Positions 52,808 to 60,909 of a stretch of 64,000 nt of DNA are shown here, in pieces. The notes under the pieces are model-generated. The model saw only the letters and a program-made list of their open reading frames with translations, made no database searches and was not told the origin of the DNA. Within the stretch, counting starts at the first letter, position 1. Every line of letters begins with the position of its first letter. A program made the translations under genes and the position numbers. Source of the stretch: Enterococcus sp. PF1-24 (lineage in GTDB: Bacteria; Bacillota; Bacilli; Lactobacillales; Enterococcaceae); NCBI RefSeq assembly GCF_029893325.1, contig NZ_JARXWL010000002.1:62001-126000 (forward strand). The letters are read 5' to 3'.

Positions 52808-53389
52808 ATGAATAATAAAAAGAAATATACACATGTAGAAGGTAATATAGATGAATTGGCAGAAGTTGTATACAAGCTTAATGTTAAATATATTGATACT
52901 AAACTAACAAAAAAAGATTCTTTAAAAGAAAAATTTAAGGATCCTAAAACCTATTTATTTTTGGTTTTGATGTTTGTTGTAACTTTTTTTATATCGTTAG
53001 CATATATAGCGGTTAATGAACTTAGCGAAATTGAATTTGGGTTTATGGTGAACTGGGTTCTTGCTTTTTTTGGAATAGCAATATTTTCTTTTTGTGGATT
53101 CATACTTACTATAAGATTTGAAACTGGGTTCATCTCATTTGTAAATTTAGTTATGCTTATTCCATTTATAAAATTATTTGGAACAAATACAACAAATTTT
53201 AATAAAGCTTATACTATAATATCAGTTCTCGCATTAGGATTTCTCGTAGCAATGGATAGTTTTATAATATGGAATTATCTTTTGAAAGCTATGAAGACAG
53301 CTAAAAACGAACTAACCAAAGACGATTATTTAAAACTTATTACACCGGTTATAACTTTTATCTTGGGTGTGATTACTAGCAAAATCTAA
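52808..53389 (+). CDS. Unrecognised cargo membrane protein A (five segments)
   Basis: 193 residues. Residues 1-48 are charged and cytoplasmic (VEGNIDELAEVVYKLNVKYI). Membrane segments follow at about 49-71, 80-102, 107-125, 133-155 and 172-192. AAAAGGAG precedes the ATG. It has its own promoter, is very AT-rich, and is first of three same-strand genes at the island's accessory end. No known family recognised. Confidence 0.7.
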   Translation: MNNKKKYTHVEGNIDELAEVVYKLNVKYIDTKLTKKDSLKEKFKDPKTYLFLVLMFVVTFFISLAYIAVNELSEIEFGFMVNWVLAFFGIAIFSFCGFILTIRFETGFISFVNLVMLIPFIKLFGTNTTNFNKAYTIISVLALGFLVAMDSFIIWNYLLKAMKTAKNELTKDDYLKLITPVITFILGVITSKI

Positions 53390-53456
53390 AATCGAAACAT
53401 AATCTATAATGTTGTTAGCGATGTATTGTGAAAAAATAAAAAAAGGCGGTATTGGT

Positions 53457-54059
53457 ATGGAGTTAACAGAAAACATTTTCAAATTAATAGGTGGAGCAAA
53501 CTTAATAGCAATTATTGTAAAATGTGTCTACGATTTTTTTAATGTGAGAGCTTTAAAAAAAAGGGAAGCAGTTTATCAAAAAGATATTGAAAAATTAAAG
53601 GCAGTCTTATCAACAAAAACAACTGTTTCGAATATGCAATATCAAAAAGAATTTGATATTTATTTGGAATTATTTGCAAAAATGTCTGAAATGATTCGAT
53701 TGACTTCTGAGCTAGTACAAGAAGGAAAGGAAAGCACAGGAAATCGTGAAGAGGACAATAAAGGATTTGCGCAGCGATATGAATTTTTTGCAAAAGCAAG
53801 AAATGAAATGATTGATACTAAAAGAAAATATTCTCCGTTCTATCAAAAAAATGTAAGTATAAAAATCTCAGAAGTTATTAATCTATGTGATAAAAGAGCA
53901 GATTGTTTTAAACAGTGGGTTGAGAATAACTATGTTTTTTCTAGTGGTAAAACATATGAAAAATTGCATAGATTGCTACCAAAGAAAATTACTATTAAAG
54001 AGCAAGAAATAGAAAAAGCAGTTAGAGAATATCTAGATAATTTAAGAATCAGTAACTGA
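53457..54059 (+). CDS. Unrecognised cargo protein B (one membrane segment plus coiled coil)
   Basis: 200 residues from ATG 53457 after AAGGCGGT; the frame from 53409 is rejected. One membrane segment at about 10-28 (ANLIAIIVKCVYDFF), a basic coiled-coil stretch (LKKREAVYQKDIEKLKAVLS), then a helical cytosolic domain of about 140 residues. Its layout is like membrane-anchored effector or sensor subunits, but no catalytic motif is visible. Confidence 0.68.
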   Translation: MELTENIFKLIGGANLIAIIVKCVYDFFNVRALKKREAVYQKDIEKLKAVLSTKTTVSNMQYQKEFDIYLELFAKMSEMIRLTSELVQEGKESTGNREEDNKGFAQRYEFFAKARNEMIDTKRKYSPFYQKNVSIKISEVINLCDKRADCFKQWVENNYVFSSGKTYEKLHRLLPKKITIKEQEIEKAVREYLDNLRISN

Positions 54060-54094
54060 AAAAATATTTATAAATTGAATTTGAGGTGATTGCA

Positions 54095-54925
54095 ATGGGG
54101 AAAAAAGAAGTTCAAAGAGAAAAACAGAAAGCAAATAAAGAAAATAGAAAAACAGAAATGAAGAACAGTGATGAAAACCAGAAAGAAATCATAAATACTA
54201 TAAATAAAATTTTAGAAAGTTTGAATAAAAAAGAAAAAATAACCATATTGAGTAAAGTAGGAATATTTTTTCGAGATTTCGCTATTCCAATTGCTAGTAT
54301 TGTAGTTGCTGCTATTTTCGCTCTCAATGCAAATAGAATATCACAAGAAGGGCAGCCACTACGGGTAAATACGAGTTTTAATTTTTCTAGAAATGAAGAA
54401 AAAGAAGAAAAAAACGAATGGGTTTTCGACTTGAACGCAAATATAGAAATTGAAAGAGGTAAAATGCAAGTTGCATATTTTGCGTATTTTACCGAAAGCA
54501 ATAAAATTAGTAGTTATGAAATTGAGAAAGCGGATTTTGAAAATGGTAAATATAATTTCACTCTGGCTGCGAACTACGAGAAAGTAGCAAATCCTAAATC
54601 TCAAATTATTGATTTCTTTCTAATATTTGTAGACGATCAAGATGACCTTCATTTTGAGTATGGAATAATTCCACCCATGTATATAACTTCACTATTAATT
54701 AAAGTAGTATCTGATGAAAAATATGTTGAAAAAGAAACTGAAAATGAATTTTTTAAACTAAGTAATGAAGATTTAGTTGGTAAAGCAGGAGCTACAAAAA
54801 AACTAAATGAGTTTAACTATAAACATGGCGGCAATTTAGATATGCCTGATGTGGAGGAAATAAAAGAAAAGATTTCTGTTTTAAGAGATGAAATATCTCA
54901 AGGATTGTTTTATGAAGAGAATTAG
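54095..54925 (+). CDS. Unrecognised cargo protein C (single-pass, large extracellular domain)
   Basis: 276 residues from ATG 54095 after GAGGTG. Residues 1-45 are highly charged and helical (EVQREKQKANKENRKTEMKN), one membrane segment lies near 58-78 (FAIPIASIVVAAIFALNA), and about 85-210 is beta-rich and predicted outside. A helical acidic tail ends it. It lies 35 bases after cargo B. Not recognised. Confidence 0.68.
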   Translation: MGKKEVQREKQKANKENRKTEMKNSDENQKEIINTINKILESLNKKEKITILSKVGIFFRDFAIPIASIVVAAIFALNANRISQEGQPLRVNTSFNFSRNEEKEEKNEWVFDLNANIEIERGKMQVAYFAYFTESNKISSYEIEKADFENGKYNFTLAANYEKVANPKSQIIDFFLIFVDDQDDLHFEYGIIPPMYITSLLIKVVSDEKYVEKETENEFFKLSNEDLVGKAGATKKLNEFNYKHGGNLDMPDVEEIKEKISVLRDEISQGLFYEEN

Positions 54926-54966
54926 AGCAAACTCCAAATATCTTTTATAATATTCAAAATGATACT

Positions 54967-54981
54967 AACGCCCCACGTTAG
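54967..54981. repeat. Inverted copy of the 15-bp repeat upstream of int
   Basis: AACGCCCCACGTTAG is the exact reverse complement of 43168-43182. It lies just inside the right arm-type repeat. Confidence 0.6.
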
Positions 54982-54992
54982 ACGAGAATTTT

Positions 54993-55017
54993 TTGAATGC
55001 CATATTGAATGCCATTT
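54993..55017. repeat. Right arm-type repeat
   Basis: Exact 25-bp direct copy of 41977-42001, again with two TTGAATGCCAT words 12 bases apart, 122 bases inside the right core. Confidence 0.8.
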
Positions 55018-55139
55018 AGTTTAAAACTAGAGAGATTTAAAGAAATACAAATCAGCTAAAGATTTTATTTTTTATCATTTTATTAATTGCTGAAATGCTG
55101 AAAAACAGGTATTTTAGTCTAAGATGTACAGAAAATAAA

Positions 55140-55178
55140 AGATAAAAAGGACTTATAAACGTTGTTAAATCAATGAAT
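55140..55178. repeat. Right attachment core (attR), 39-bp direct repeat
   Basis: Identical to 41918-41956. The potD terminator's second arm does not follow it, in contrast to the left copy. The 54926-55139 stretch before it holds only the repeats listed. Confidence 0.92.
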
Positions 55179-55180
55179 AA

Positions 55181-55294
55181 GTGTATGTATCGACGCCACT
55201 AAAGAAGATAGATAAGAAGAATCGTGTGATTCAAATGATAGATGGCGCTGAAGTACTACTATCTGTTCGTGCCACGAAGCGATTGAAAATTTAA
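55181..55294 (+). pseudogene. Probable gene remnant abutting attR
   Basis: A 37-residue frame begins two bases after the core and is blocked upstream by a stop formed at the core edge. Its composition is protein-like (KNRVIQMIDGAEVLLSVRAT), as expected of the 3' end of a gene cut off by integration or deletion. I do not recognise the parent gene and see no ribosome binding site. Confidence 0.4.
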
Positions 55295-55422
55295 ATGCCT
55301 AATATACTGTGTTAAGTAAAACTAAATCTTATAAGCTGATAACTACTTTATTTTTTTAGAAACAATATACAAATAAAAAAATAATTAATTACAGGGTAAG
55401 AAAGAAATAGGTGAGAAGTAAA

Positions 55423-55869
55423 ATGAGTGAAATTCAACAATTGTGGGAAAAAGAATGTTTACCAACTAAAGACGGTATATATTTCAAGAATGGTCAGGCA
55501 CAAGCTATGATTGTAAAATATTTTCCTAAGCCAAACATTGAATTTAAAGAATATTTTAATGATAGTGATTTTATCAAACAGTACTGTGGTGATGAAATTA
55601 CAAATATAGATACTTTAGATAAGGTTATATTGAAGAATTTACGCGGAACTGTATATGTTGGTGAGGGCAGTTTTGGTTCTGAGGGTTTTATTTCCTATGT
55701 GGATAATGACGATAGCTTGACTTGGGTGTTTTATTTTGAAGAATCAAATCCATTTATCAAAGTAACTGAAGCATCAAACGGAAGCATAAATGTTATTTCT
55801 AGTGCAGGCTATTCACTGAATATTCCTATAAATGAGCCACAACGAATTAGTATATTGAATTTAGATTAG
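55423..55869 (+). CDS. Orphan hypothetical protein, 148 residues
   Basis: ATG 55423 follows GGTGAGAAG; GTG 55411 is less likely. Soluble, mixed alpha/beta and acidic (FPKPNIEFKEYFNDSDFIKQ, GFISYVDNDDSLTWVFYFEE). Size, acidity and solitary location near mobile DNA recall polymorphic-toxin immunity proteins, but no toxin gene is near and no family motif is seen. Confidence 0.65.
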   Translation: MSEIQQLWEKECLPTKDGIYFKNGQAQAMIVKYFPKPNIEFKEYFNDSDFIKQYCGDEITNIDTLDKVILKNLRGTVYVGEGSFGSEGFISYVDNDDSLTWVFYFEESNPFIKVTEASNGSINVISSAGYSLNIPINEPQRISILNLD

Positions 55870-56210
55870 CGATAAGTAAATGTTATTAAAGTAAATAATA
55901 GCTTAATGCTCTTTAACGGTTTTTTTCTTACGTTTTTATAACTATTTTTATTGTGTTCGTCCTTTTAGACTAAAGATATAACTAAGTCTAAAAGGCGAAC
56001 TAGCAAAATGAAAAATATTAAAATAAATGAAGCTTGTAATGCCAAAGGGTATCAAGAAAAATTTAATCAAGCCACTGCATTGCAGAGTTACAAGTTTTGA
56101 ATCTTGACGAAATAGTCAGTTACGGAATGTGCCGTTTGCAGAGTGGTATTAGTTATAAATACTCTGTAGTTGTTATCGGCAAGTAATTTATTAAATGAAC
56201 ACCATTACAG
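55870..56210. other. Spacer with an imperfect inverted repeat
   Basis: TTCGTCCTTTTAGACT at 55956-55971 and AGTCTAAAAGGCGAA at 55985-55999 form a 15-bp imperfect dyad with no T-run, perhaps debris of a mobile element. A 30-codon frame at 56008-56100 has no ribosome binding site. Nothing else is recognisable. Confidence 0.4.
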
Positions 56211-57024
56211 TCAATATTGTTTTTCTTCTTCTGGAGAACAATATTGGCTTTGATTATTTTTGGATTGACCTGCATAAGGTAAACGATTATCTGTTAATTC
56301 AAAAGTAAAGCTTTCACGATTGACGTGACCAACTGAATAATCACTATCATATAGTTGTAGCAAAAGTTCAGCGATTTCTTTGCTAGTATGATATTTTTGA
56401 AAAGCTTGATCGTAATCATAAGTAGTAAGATTATTGGCAATCTGACCGAATTCAGTTTTGGTAGCAGCAGGTGCTAAGACTTTGGCTTTCATTTTTGCCC
56501 CAGTTTGAATTAACTCTTGCGCCAAACCTTCTGTAAAAGCACTAACGAAAAATTTTGTTCCACAGTAAACAACAGCAGTTGGAACAAGAGTATATCCACC
56601 AGCCGACGGGATATTAATTAATTGCGTACCAACTGTATCATTATATTTTTTAACAAATAGTGTTGAAAAAATAGTTAAGGCTTCAATGTTTAGCTGAAGC
56701 ATGGCTTCGATTTTCGCCAACTGATTTGTACTAACATCCCCATACATACCAAAACCAGCGTTATTAATCCACGTTTCAAGTTCATATTTCTCTAAATCAG
56801 AAAATACTTGATAGACATTCTTCTTAATTGTTAAGTCAAATGGCAAAATAAGTACCTTAATATCAGCTTGATTTTGCAAAATTTCATCTTTTAATTGTTG
56901 AAGCTTATTTTTTTCTTTTAGCGATAAGAATTAAATTTTTTCGTCTTGCAGCAAATGCTTTCGCTGCTTCATAACCAATTCCAGAACTAGCGCCAGTGAT
57001 AACGGTATATTTTTCTTTTGACAT
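56211..57024 (-). pseudogene. Short-chain dehydrogenase broken by a +1 frameshift in an A7 tract
   Basis: From ATG 57024 (after GGAGG) the frame reads MSKEKYTVITGASSGIGYEA, the SDR cofactor site. It then runs into a stop just after seven A (56908-56914, T on the plus strand). Removing one A restores NKLQQLKDEILQNQ and the rest: NNAGFGMYG, catalytic YCGTKFF, and a normal end at 56211. Total length is 814 bases, 3n+1. This is either a mutation, slippage-dependent expression or a sequencing error. It belongs with the MerR gene upstream. Confidence 0.85.
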
Positions 57025-57063
57025 TGTGATTGCCTCCTAATTTATGGTTGGGATATATGTGAT

Positions 57064-57094
57064 AGATTACATGCTGGAGTATACTCAATGTCAA
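57064..57094 (-). promoter_or_regulatory. MerR-type promoter (19-bp spacer) of the SDR gene
   Basis: On the minus strand TTGACA (57094-57089) and TAATCT (57069-57064) are 19 bp apart, and the spacer holds the perfect palindrome GAGTATACTC (57086-57077). An over-long spacer with a central dyad is the hallmark of promoters activated by MerR proteins. Confidence 0.82.
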
Positions 57095-57104
57095 GGAAGA
57101 AAAT

Positions 57105-57139
57105 AAAAAATGAGCTGAAATCTTTTGATTTCAACTCAT
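57105..57139 (-). terminator. Terminator of the MerR gene
   Basis: ATGAGTTGAAATC / GATTTCAGCTCAT stem with a 4-base loop and a T-run on the minus strand; the first arm contains the stop codon of the MerR gene. It separates regulator and target transcripts. Confidence 0.82.
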
Positions 57140-57501
57140 TTTTTTTCAGCTAACATCTCTTTATAAATCCTGATTTTCTTTTGAAGAAAATCAAGATGGT
57201 TATCAATTTCATTTTTCTGTTCAAGTAAAATTGTAGCTTGTTTTAATAGTAATTCTAAGCGCTCTGAGATAGTTTCATCACCTTGATAGCGTAATTGGGC
57301 GTAAACTTTGATGTCTTTCAATTTCATACCTGTCAATTTCAGTTTTTTGATAAAATCCATCCAAATAATATCTTGCTCCGTGAAAACTCTGCGATTGTTA
57401 GCATCACGCTTAGGAATAATCAGACTCTCTTTTTCGTAATAACGGAGCGTATCAATTGAAAAACCAGATAGTTCAGCAAATTTTCCGATGCTATAATTCA
57501 T
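57136..57501 (-). CDS. MerR-family transcriptional regulator
   Basis: 121 residues. Winged-helix IGKFAELSGFSIDTLRYYEKESLIIPKRDANNRRVFTEQDI, then a coiled-coil dimer helix (LLLKQATILLEQKNEIDNHL). The YxEKEgLI core is typical of the MerR subgroup that controls oxidoreductase genes, and the promoter with 19-bp spacing lies right between it and the SDR gene. No cysteines for metal sensing are seen. Confidence 0.92.
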   Translation of the reverse strand: MNYSIGKFAELSGFSIDTLRYYEKESLIIPKRDANNRRVFTEQDIIWMDFIKKLKLTGMKLKDIKVYAQLRYQGDETISERLELLLKQATILLEQKNEIDNHLDFLQKKIRIYKEMLAEKK

Positions 57502-57972
57502 AATTTATCTCCTTAATGATTAATTATTAGATGCTAATTTATCATAACATTAAAAGCTAGTTTAAGATAAATAAAAATTAGTGATTTAATTTATTAGCTG
57601 AGCAGCTATTAAAGATGATTATTTCTTGATTTATAGATTAGAAACTATCTACTTTTTCTCATTTTTATGTTATAATTATTTAGAAATAGAAGATATTAGC
57701 AGGAAAAATTTCAGGTTTTGATTTTGGGGAAATTTTAAACTGGAAGTTGTTAATTATTGTTTATTGTTTATTAAAATTAGGCGGATTGTTGCTTGAAAAA
57801 TAGAAAGCGTTTTTTTGAGTGGCATAGTCTGATTTTTGTACTCATTGAAAAATTAGCTGAGTAGAGAAAATTTAGCAATAGGAGATGACGGCAGTAACAA
57901 TAGGGGACAGGTATAGCAAGTAATAAGTGTTTAAGTGTAAAAGAAATATAGGAAGAAATGGGGATTTCAAGG
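57502..57972. other. 470-base AT-rich spacer with one candidate promoter
   Basis: An extended -10 TGTTATAAT at 57668-57676 faces the secreted-protein gene, which would give a leader of about 290 bases. No gene, terminator or known riboswitch is recognised here. Confidence 0.35.
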
Positions 57973-58572
57973 ATGAAAAAAGAAACAAAAATGATATTAG
58001 GCTGTATGACTTTAGGGATGGTGTTGATTGGCGTGAATCAAGCAGTTGAAGCAACGAGTCAGGCACCAGTCGTAGAAATGCATCGCTTATACAATAAAAG
58101 CACTGGGGAACATTTCTATACTGCAAATGTAGCGGAAAAAAATAAATTGGTAGCAACTGGTTGGAAATATGAAGGTATTGGTTGGTATGCGCCTGCAACT
58201 GGGGATAAAGTTTATCGCCTATATAACGCTAACACTGGCGACCATCATTACACAACAAATTTAGAAGAGCGCAATGTTTTAATTGATAAAGGCTGGATTA
58301 ATGAAGGGGTTGGCTGGTATTCTGACCCGCATAAAACAGTTCCATTATATCGTGCTTACAATCCTAACGCGAAAGCGAGTAGCCACAACTATACAACTAA
58401 TAAGCTTGAACAAAAATACTTAGTAAAACTTGGATGGAAAGATGAAGGTTTTGCGTGGTATGGTATTGCTTTAGGAAATGTAGTTGAGGAAGAAAAACCT
58501 GAAGAGAGTACTGAGGATACAACTGAAGACTTTGTAGTAACAGAAGATAGTCAAACAGAAGTTACCAAGTAA
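57973..58572 (+). CDS. Secreted DUF5648 repeat protein
   Basis: 199 residues from ATG 57973 (ATG 57958 possible). A signal peptide covers about 1-27 (MILGCMTLGMVLIGVNQAVEA). Three DUF5648 repeats follow: HRLYNKSTGEHFYTANVAEK ... GWKYEGIGWYAP, YRLYNANTGDHHYTTN and YRAYNPNAKASSHNYTTN. The acidic Thr/Glu tail (EESTEDTTEDF) has no LPXTG. The repeats are common at the ends of Gram-positive cell-wall hydrolases and adhesins, suggesting wall or glycan binding. It is homologous to the C-terminus of the protein at 61373. Confidence 0.87.
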   Translation: MKKETKMILGCMTLGMVLIGVNQAVEATSQAPVVEMHRLYNKSTGEHFYTANVAEKNKLVATGWKYEGIGWYAPATGDKVYRLYNANTGDHHYTTNLEERNVLIDKGWINEGVGWYSDPHKTVPLYRAYNPNAKASSHNYTTNKLEQKYLVKLGWKDEGFAWYGIALGNVVEEEKPEESTEDTTEDFVVTEDSQTEVTK

Positions 58573-58597
58573 TTATTTTAAATTAATAAAAAAGTGT

Positions 58598-58630
58598 AAC
58601 GCCTAAAAATTTTATTTTAGGCGTTTTTTC
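58598..58630 (+). terminator. Terminator after the secreted DUF5648 gene
   Basis: An 11-bp perfect stem (AACGCCTAAAA / TTTTAGGCGTT) followed by TTTT. Confidence 0.9.
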
Positions 58631-58786
58631 TATCTATGACAATAACAGAAAATCTTTAAGCGTTAGCTTTCTTTGTTAAAATGTCCGGGATAGATGTTTT
58701 TTTGTTATTTAATTTTGGTGATTGTTTGTGAAAAAAGTCATAAGTCGCAAAGTTTGATTGTCATTTTTTTAACGTGAGCATATAAG

Positions 58787-58956
58787 TTGCGTTGATTTAT
58801 GATAAACTGCTATAATGATACTTTAGACAGTTGAAAAATCTATGAAATTAAGGTTGTACAATTGTGATTTTAGCTACAAAATCGATAGTTTTTCTCAAAA
58901 ATTTTTCGTTTTCGATAAAAAAACGAATAAACAAAGGTAATTTTTTGCGGTATACT
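58787..58956 (+). promoter_or_regulatory. Two candidate promoters upstream of nox
   Basis: TTGCGT (58787-58792) with TATAAT (58811-58816), 18-bp spacer; and TAAACA (58928-58933) with TATACT (58951-58956), 17-bp spacer. The 58573-59123 gap is otherwise AT-rich. A small dyad TCACGA/TCGTGA near 58998-59018 lies in the leader. Confidence 0.55.
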
Positions 58957-59123
58957 ATTAGTGAAATAAGAAGCAATCAAGTTGTAAAAGTGAACGATTT
59001 CACGATTATTTAATTCGTGATTTTTATCATAAAAAATTTATAACTTTGCAAATTAACTTAGCCGTAAATATTGGTGGAACCTTTGCTAATATTTTCCGCT
59101 ACCAAACACAGGAGGGAATTTCT

Positions 59124-60452
59124 TTGAAAACTGTAATTGTAGGAACCAACCATGCAGGTATTGCTGCAGCGAACACTTTGTTAGATAGCTATCCTGATCA
59201 GGAAGTTGTCATGATTGATCGTAATACGAACCTAAGTTACTTAGGTTGTGGAACTGCGCTTTGGGTAGGCCGTCAAATTGAAGGCTACGAAAATCTTTTC
59301 TATACTAATAAAGAAGCTTTTGAAGCAAAAGGTGCTAAAATTAGCATGGAAACTTCAGTAACAAAAGTCGACTTTGATAATAAAGTCCTTTATTGTGAGA
59401 AAAAAGATGGTTCAACTTTTACTGAATCATATGACAAATTAGTTTTAGCAACAGGTTCAGCACCAATTTCTCCAAATATTCCTGGTAAAGATTTAAAAGG
59501 GGTTAACTTCTTAAAATTATTCCAAGAAGGTTTAGAAGTTGATCGTCAAATCAGCGATCCAGCTGTGAAAAGTGTAGCGGTTATCGGTGCCGGCTATATC
59601 GGTGTAGAAATTGCCGAAGCAGCAAAACGCCGTGGTAAAGAAGTCCGTTTATTCGATGCAGAAACAACTTCATTAGCAAGCTACTACGATGAACATTTCT
59701 CTAAAGATATGGATAAAAATTTAGCAGAACATGGCATTGAATTGCATTTCGGTGAATTAGCAACAGCTTATAAAGGCGTTGACCATGTTGAAACTTTAGT
59801 TACTGATAAAGGGGAATACCCAGTTGATTTAGTAATCAATGCGATTGGTTTCGGTCCAAACAATCTTTTAGGTAAAGATCATTTGAAACTATTCAAAAAT
59901 GGTGCTTACTTAGTTGACCGTCATCAACATACTAGTGACCCAGATGTTTATGCAGTAGGGGATTGCGCAACAGTTTACTCTAATGCTTTAAGAGAAGAAG
60001 CTTATATTGCTTTAGCAACTAACGCTGTTCGTTCAGGTATCGTAGCCGGTCATAATATTGGCGGCACACCATTAGAATCAATCGGTGTTCAAGGTTCAAA
60101 CGGTATTTCAATTTTTGGATACAACATGGTTTCAACTGGTTTATCTGTAAAAGCAGCTGAAAAAAGCGGCATGAAAGTTAAATTTACAGACTACGAAGAC
60201 TTACAAAGACCAGGCTTTATGAAAAATAATGCTAATGTTAAAATTCGGATTGTTTACGAAGAAAGTTCTCGCCGAGTTGTAGGTACACAAATTGCGTCTA
60301 CAGAAGATATTTCAATGGGCATCCATATGTTCTCATTGGCAATTGAAGAAGGCGTAACGATTGATAAGTTGAAACTATTAGATATTTTCTTCTTACCACA
60401 CTTCAATCAACCTTATAACTATATTACAATGGCAGCTTTAAGCGCTGAATAA
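59124..60452 (+). CDS. nox: H2O-forming NADH oxidase (Nox-2)
   Basis: 442 residues. TTG 59124 follows AGGAGGG by normal spacing; the frame continues upstream but without a plausible start. FAD site VGTNHAGIAAANTL, redox Cys in LSYLGCGTALW (about residue 41), NAD site VIGAGYIGVEIAEAA, and the family end DIFFLPHFNQPYNYITMAALSAE. It reduces O2 to water with NADH, regenerating NAD+ and limiting oxygen stress in lactic acid bacteria. Very close in pattern to streptococcal Nox-2. Confidence 0.95.
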   Translation: MKTVIVGTNHAGIAAANTLLDSYPDQEVVMIDRNTNLSYLGCGTALWVGRQIEGYENLFYTNKEAFEAKGAKISMETSVTKVDFDNKVLYCEKKDGSTFTESYDKLVLATGSAPISPNIPGKDLKGVNFLKLFQEGLEVDRQISDPAVKSVAVIGAGYIGVEIAEAAKRRGKEVRLFDAETTSLASYYDEHFSKDMDKNLAEHGIELHFGELATAYKGVDHVETLVTDKGEYPVDLVINAIGFGPNNLLGKDHLKLFKNGAYLVDRHQHTSDPDVYAVGDCATVYSNALREEAYIALATNAVRSGIVAGHNIGGTPLESIGVQGSNGISIFGYNMVSTGLSVKAAEKSGMKVKFTDYEDLQRPGFMKNNANVKIRIVYEESSRRVVGTQIASTEDISMGIHMFSLAIEEGVTIDKLKLLDIFFLPHFNQPYNYITMAALSAE

Positions 60453-60462
60453 TAAGATAAAA

Positions 60463-60500
60463 AGAACCCCCTCAAGAATTTACTTGAGGGAGTTCTTTTC
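60463..60500. terminator. Bidirectional terminator
   Basis: AGAACCCCCTCAAG / CTTGAGGGAGTTCT stem with flanking T-runs on both strands, between nox and the convergent lipoprotein gene. Confidence 0.92.
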
Positions 60501-60501
60501 A

Positions 60502-60906
60502 TTATTTACTGATTAGTTCATCTTTATAAAATACTAAATTTTCAGTGATTTCTTCTTTGTCAGCTTTATATTCGTACTGTAAAACTTTAACTTCAGAACC
60601 TAAGTCATTGTAGTTTTGTAAGTTAGCAATAGCTTTAATTTTGTCTTCTACTGCTTTATAGTTTTTATCACCTGATTCAAGGCCGTTTAATTCTCTCATA
60701 GAAGCATTAAACTCATCCAACAGAACCGTTGCGATTTCTTCTTGTTTAGAAAGAGTTTTACTAGGTTTACCTAAAACTTCAACCACTTTTTCTTCTTTCA
60801 TACCTTCTTCAACTTTATCAAAAGAGGATGCTTCTAGTGAATTACCACTACAACCTGCCAATAATAAAAATAAGCTTAAGACAAATAAGGATACTGTTTT
60901 CTTCAT
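60502..60906 (-). CDS. Lipoprotein with BamE/SmpA-like domain
   Basis: 134 residues (two consecutive ATG codons; the second at 60906 is better spaced from GGAG). Lipobox LLAGC within the first 20 residues. The SSFDKVEEGMKEEKVVEVLGKPSK stretch resembles the SmpA/BamE and DUF3862 fold of small Gram-positive lipoproteins. Attached to the outer face of the membrane; role unknown. Confidence 0.8.
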   Translation of the reverse strand: MKKTVSLFVLSLFLLLAGCSGNSLEASSFDKVEEGMKEEKVVEVLGKPSKTLSKQEEIATVLLDEFNASMRELNGLESGDKNYKAVEDKIKAIANLQNYNDLGSEVKVLQYEYKADKEEITENLVFYKDELISK

Positions 60907-60909
60907 CAT

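Larger units (their letters stand above)
41918..55178. mobile_element. Phage-inducible chromosomal island (PICI/SaPI-like satellite), 13.2 kb
   Basis: Bounded by a perfect 39-bp direct repeat. Order: integrase and repressor leftward; Cro-like, antirepressor, excisionase-like, RHH regulator, primase, helicase, iteron-flanked AT-rich origin, small unknown genes, small terminase and a three-gene cargo rightward. There are no portal, capsid, tail, large-terminase or lysis genes, which argues against a whole or decayed prophage. Leftward int with divergent regulators and pri-rep-ori-terS order are the hallmarks of PICIs. The repressor lacks a RecA-cleavable peptidase domain, as expected when a helper-phage protein lifts repression. 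Confidence 0.88.

Noticed and set aside
41918-55178. Region as a complete or decayed prophage
   Set aside because: No portal, capsid, tail, large terminase, holin or lysin genes; the order matches a satellite island instead.
58998-59019. Rex-type operator in the nox leader
   Set aside because: The dyad TCACGA/TCGTGA lies in a different arrangement from the Rex consensus TTGTGA-N6-TCACAA.
59046-59123. In-frame upstream extension of nox (26 codons)
   Set aside because: AGGAGGG at 59110-59116 points to TTG 59124, where the FAD-binding strand begins as in homologues; no ribosome binding site precedes the upstream TTG.
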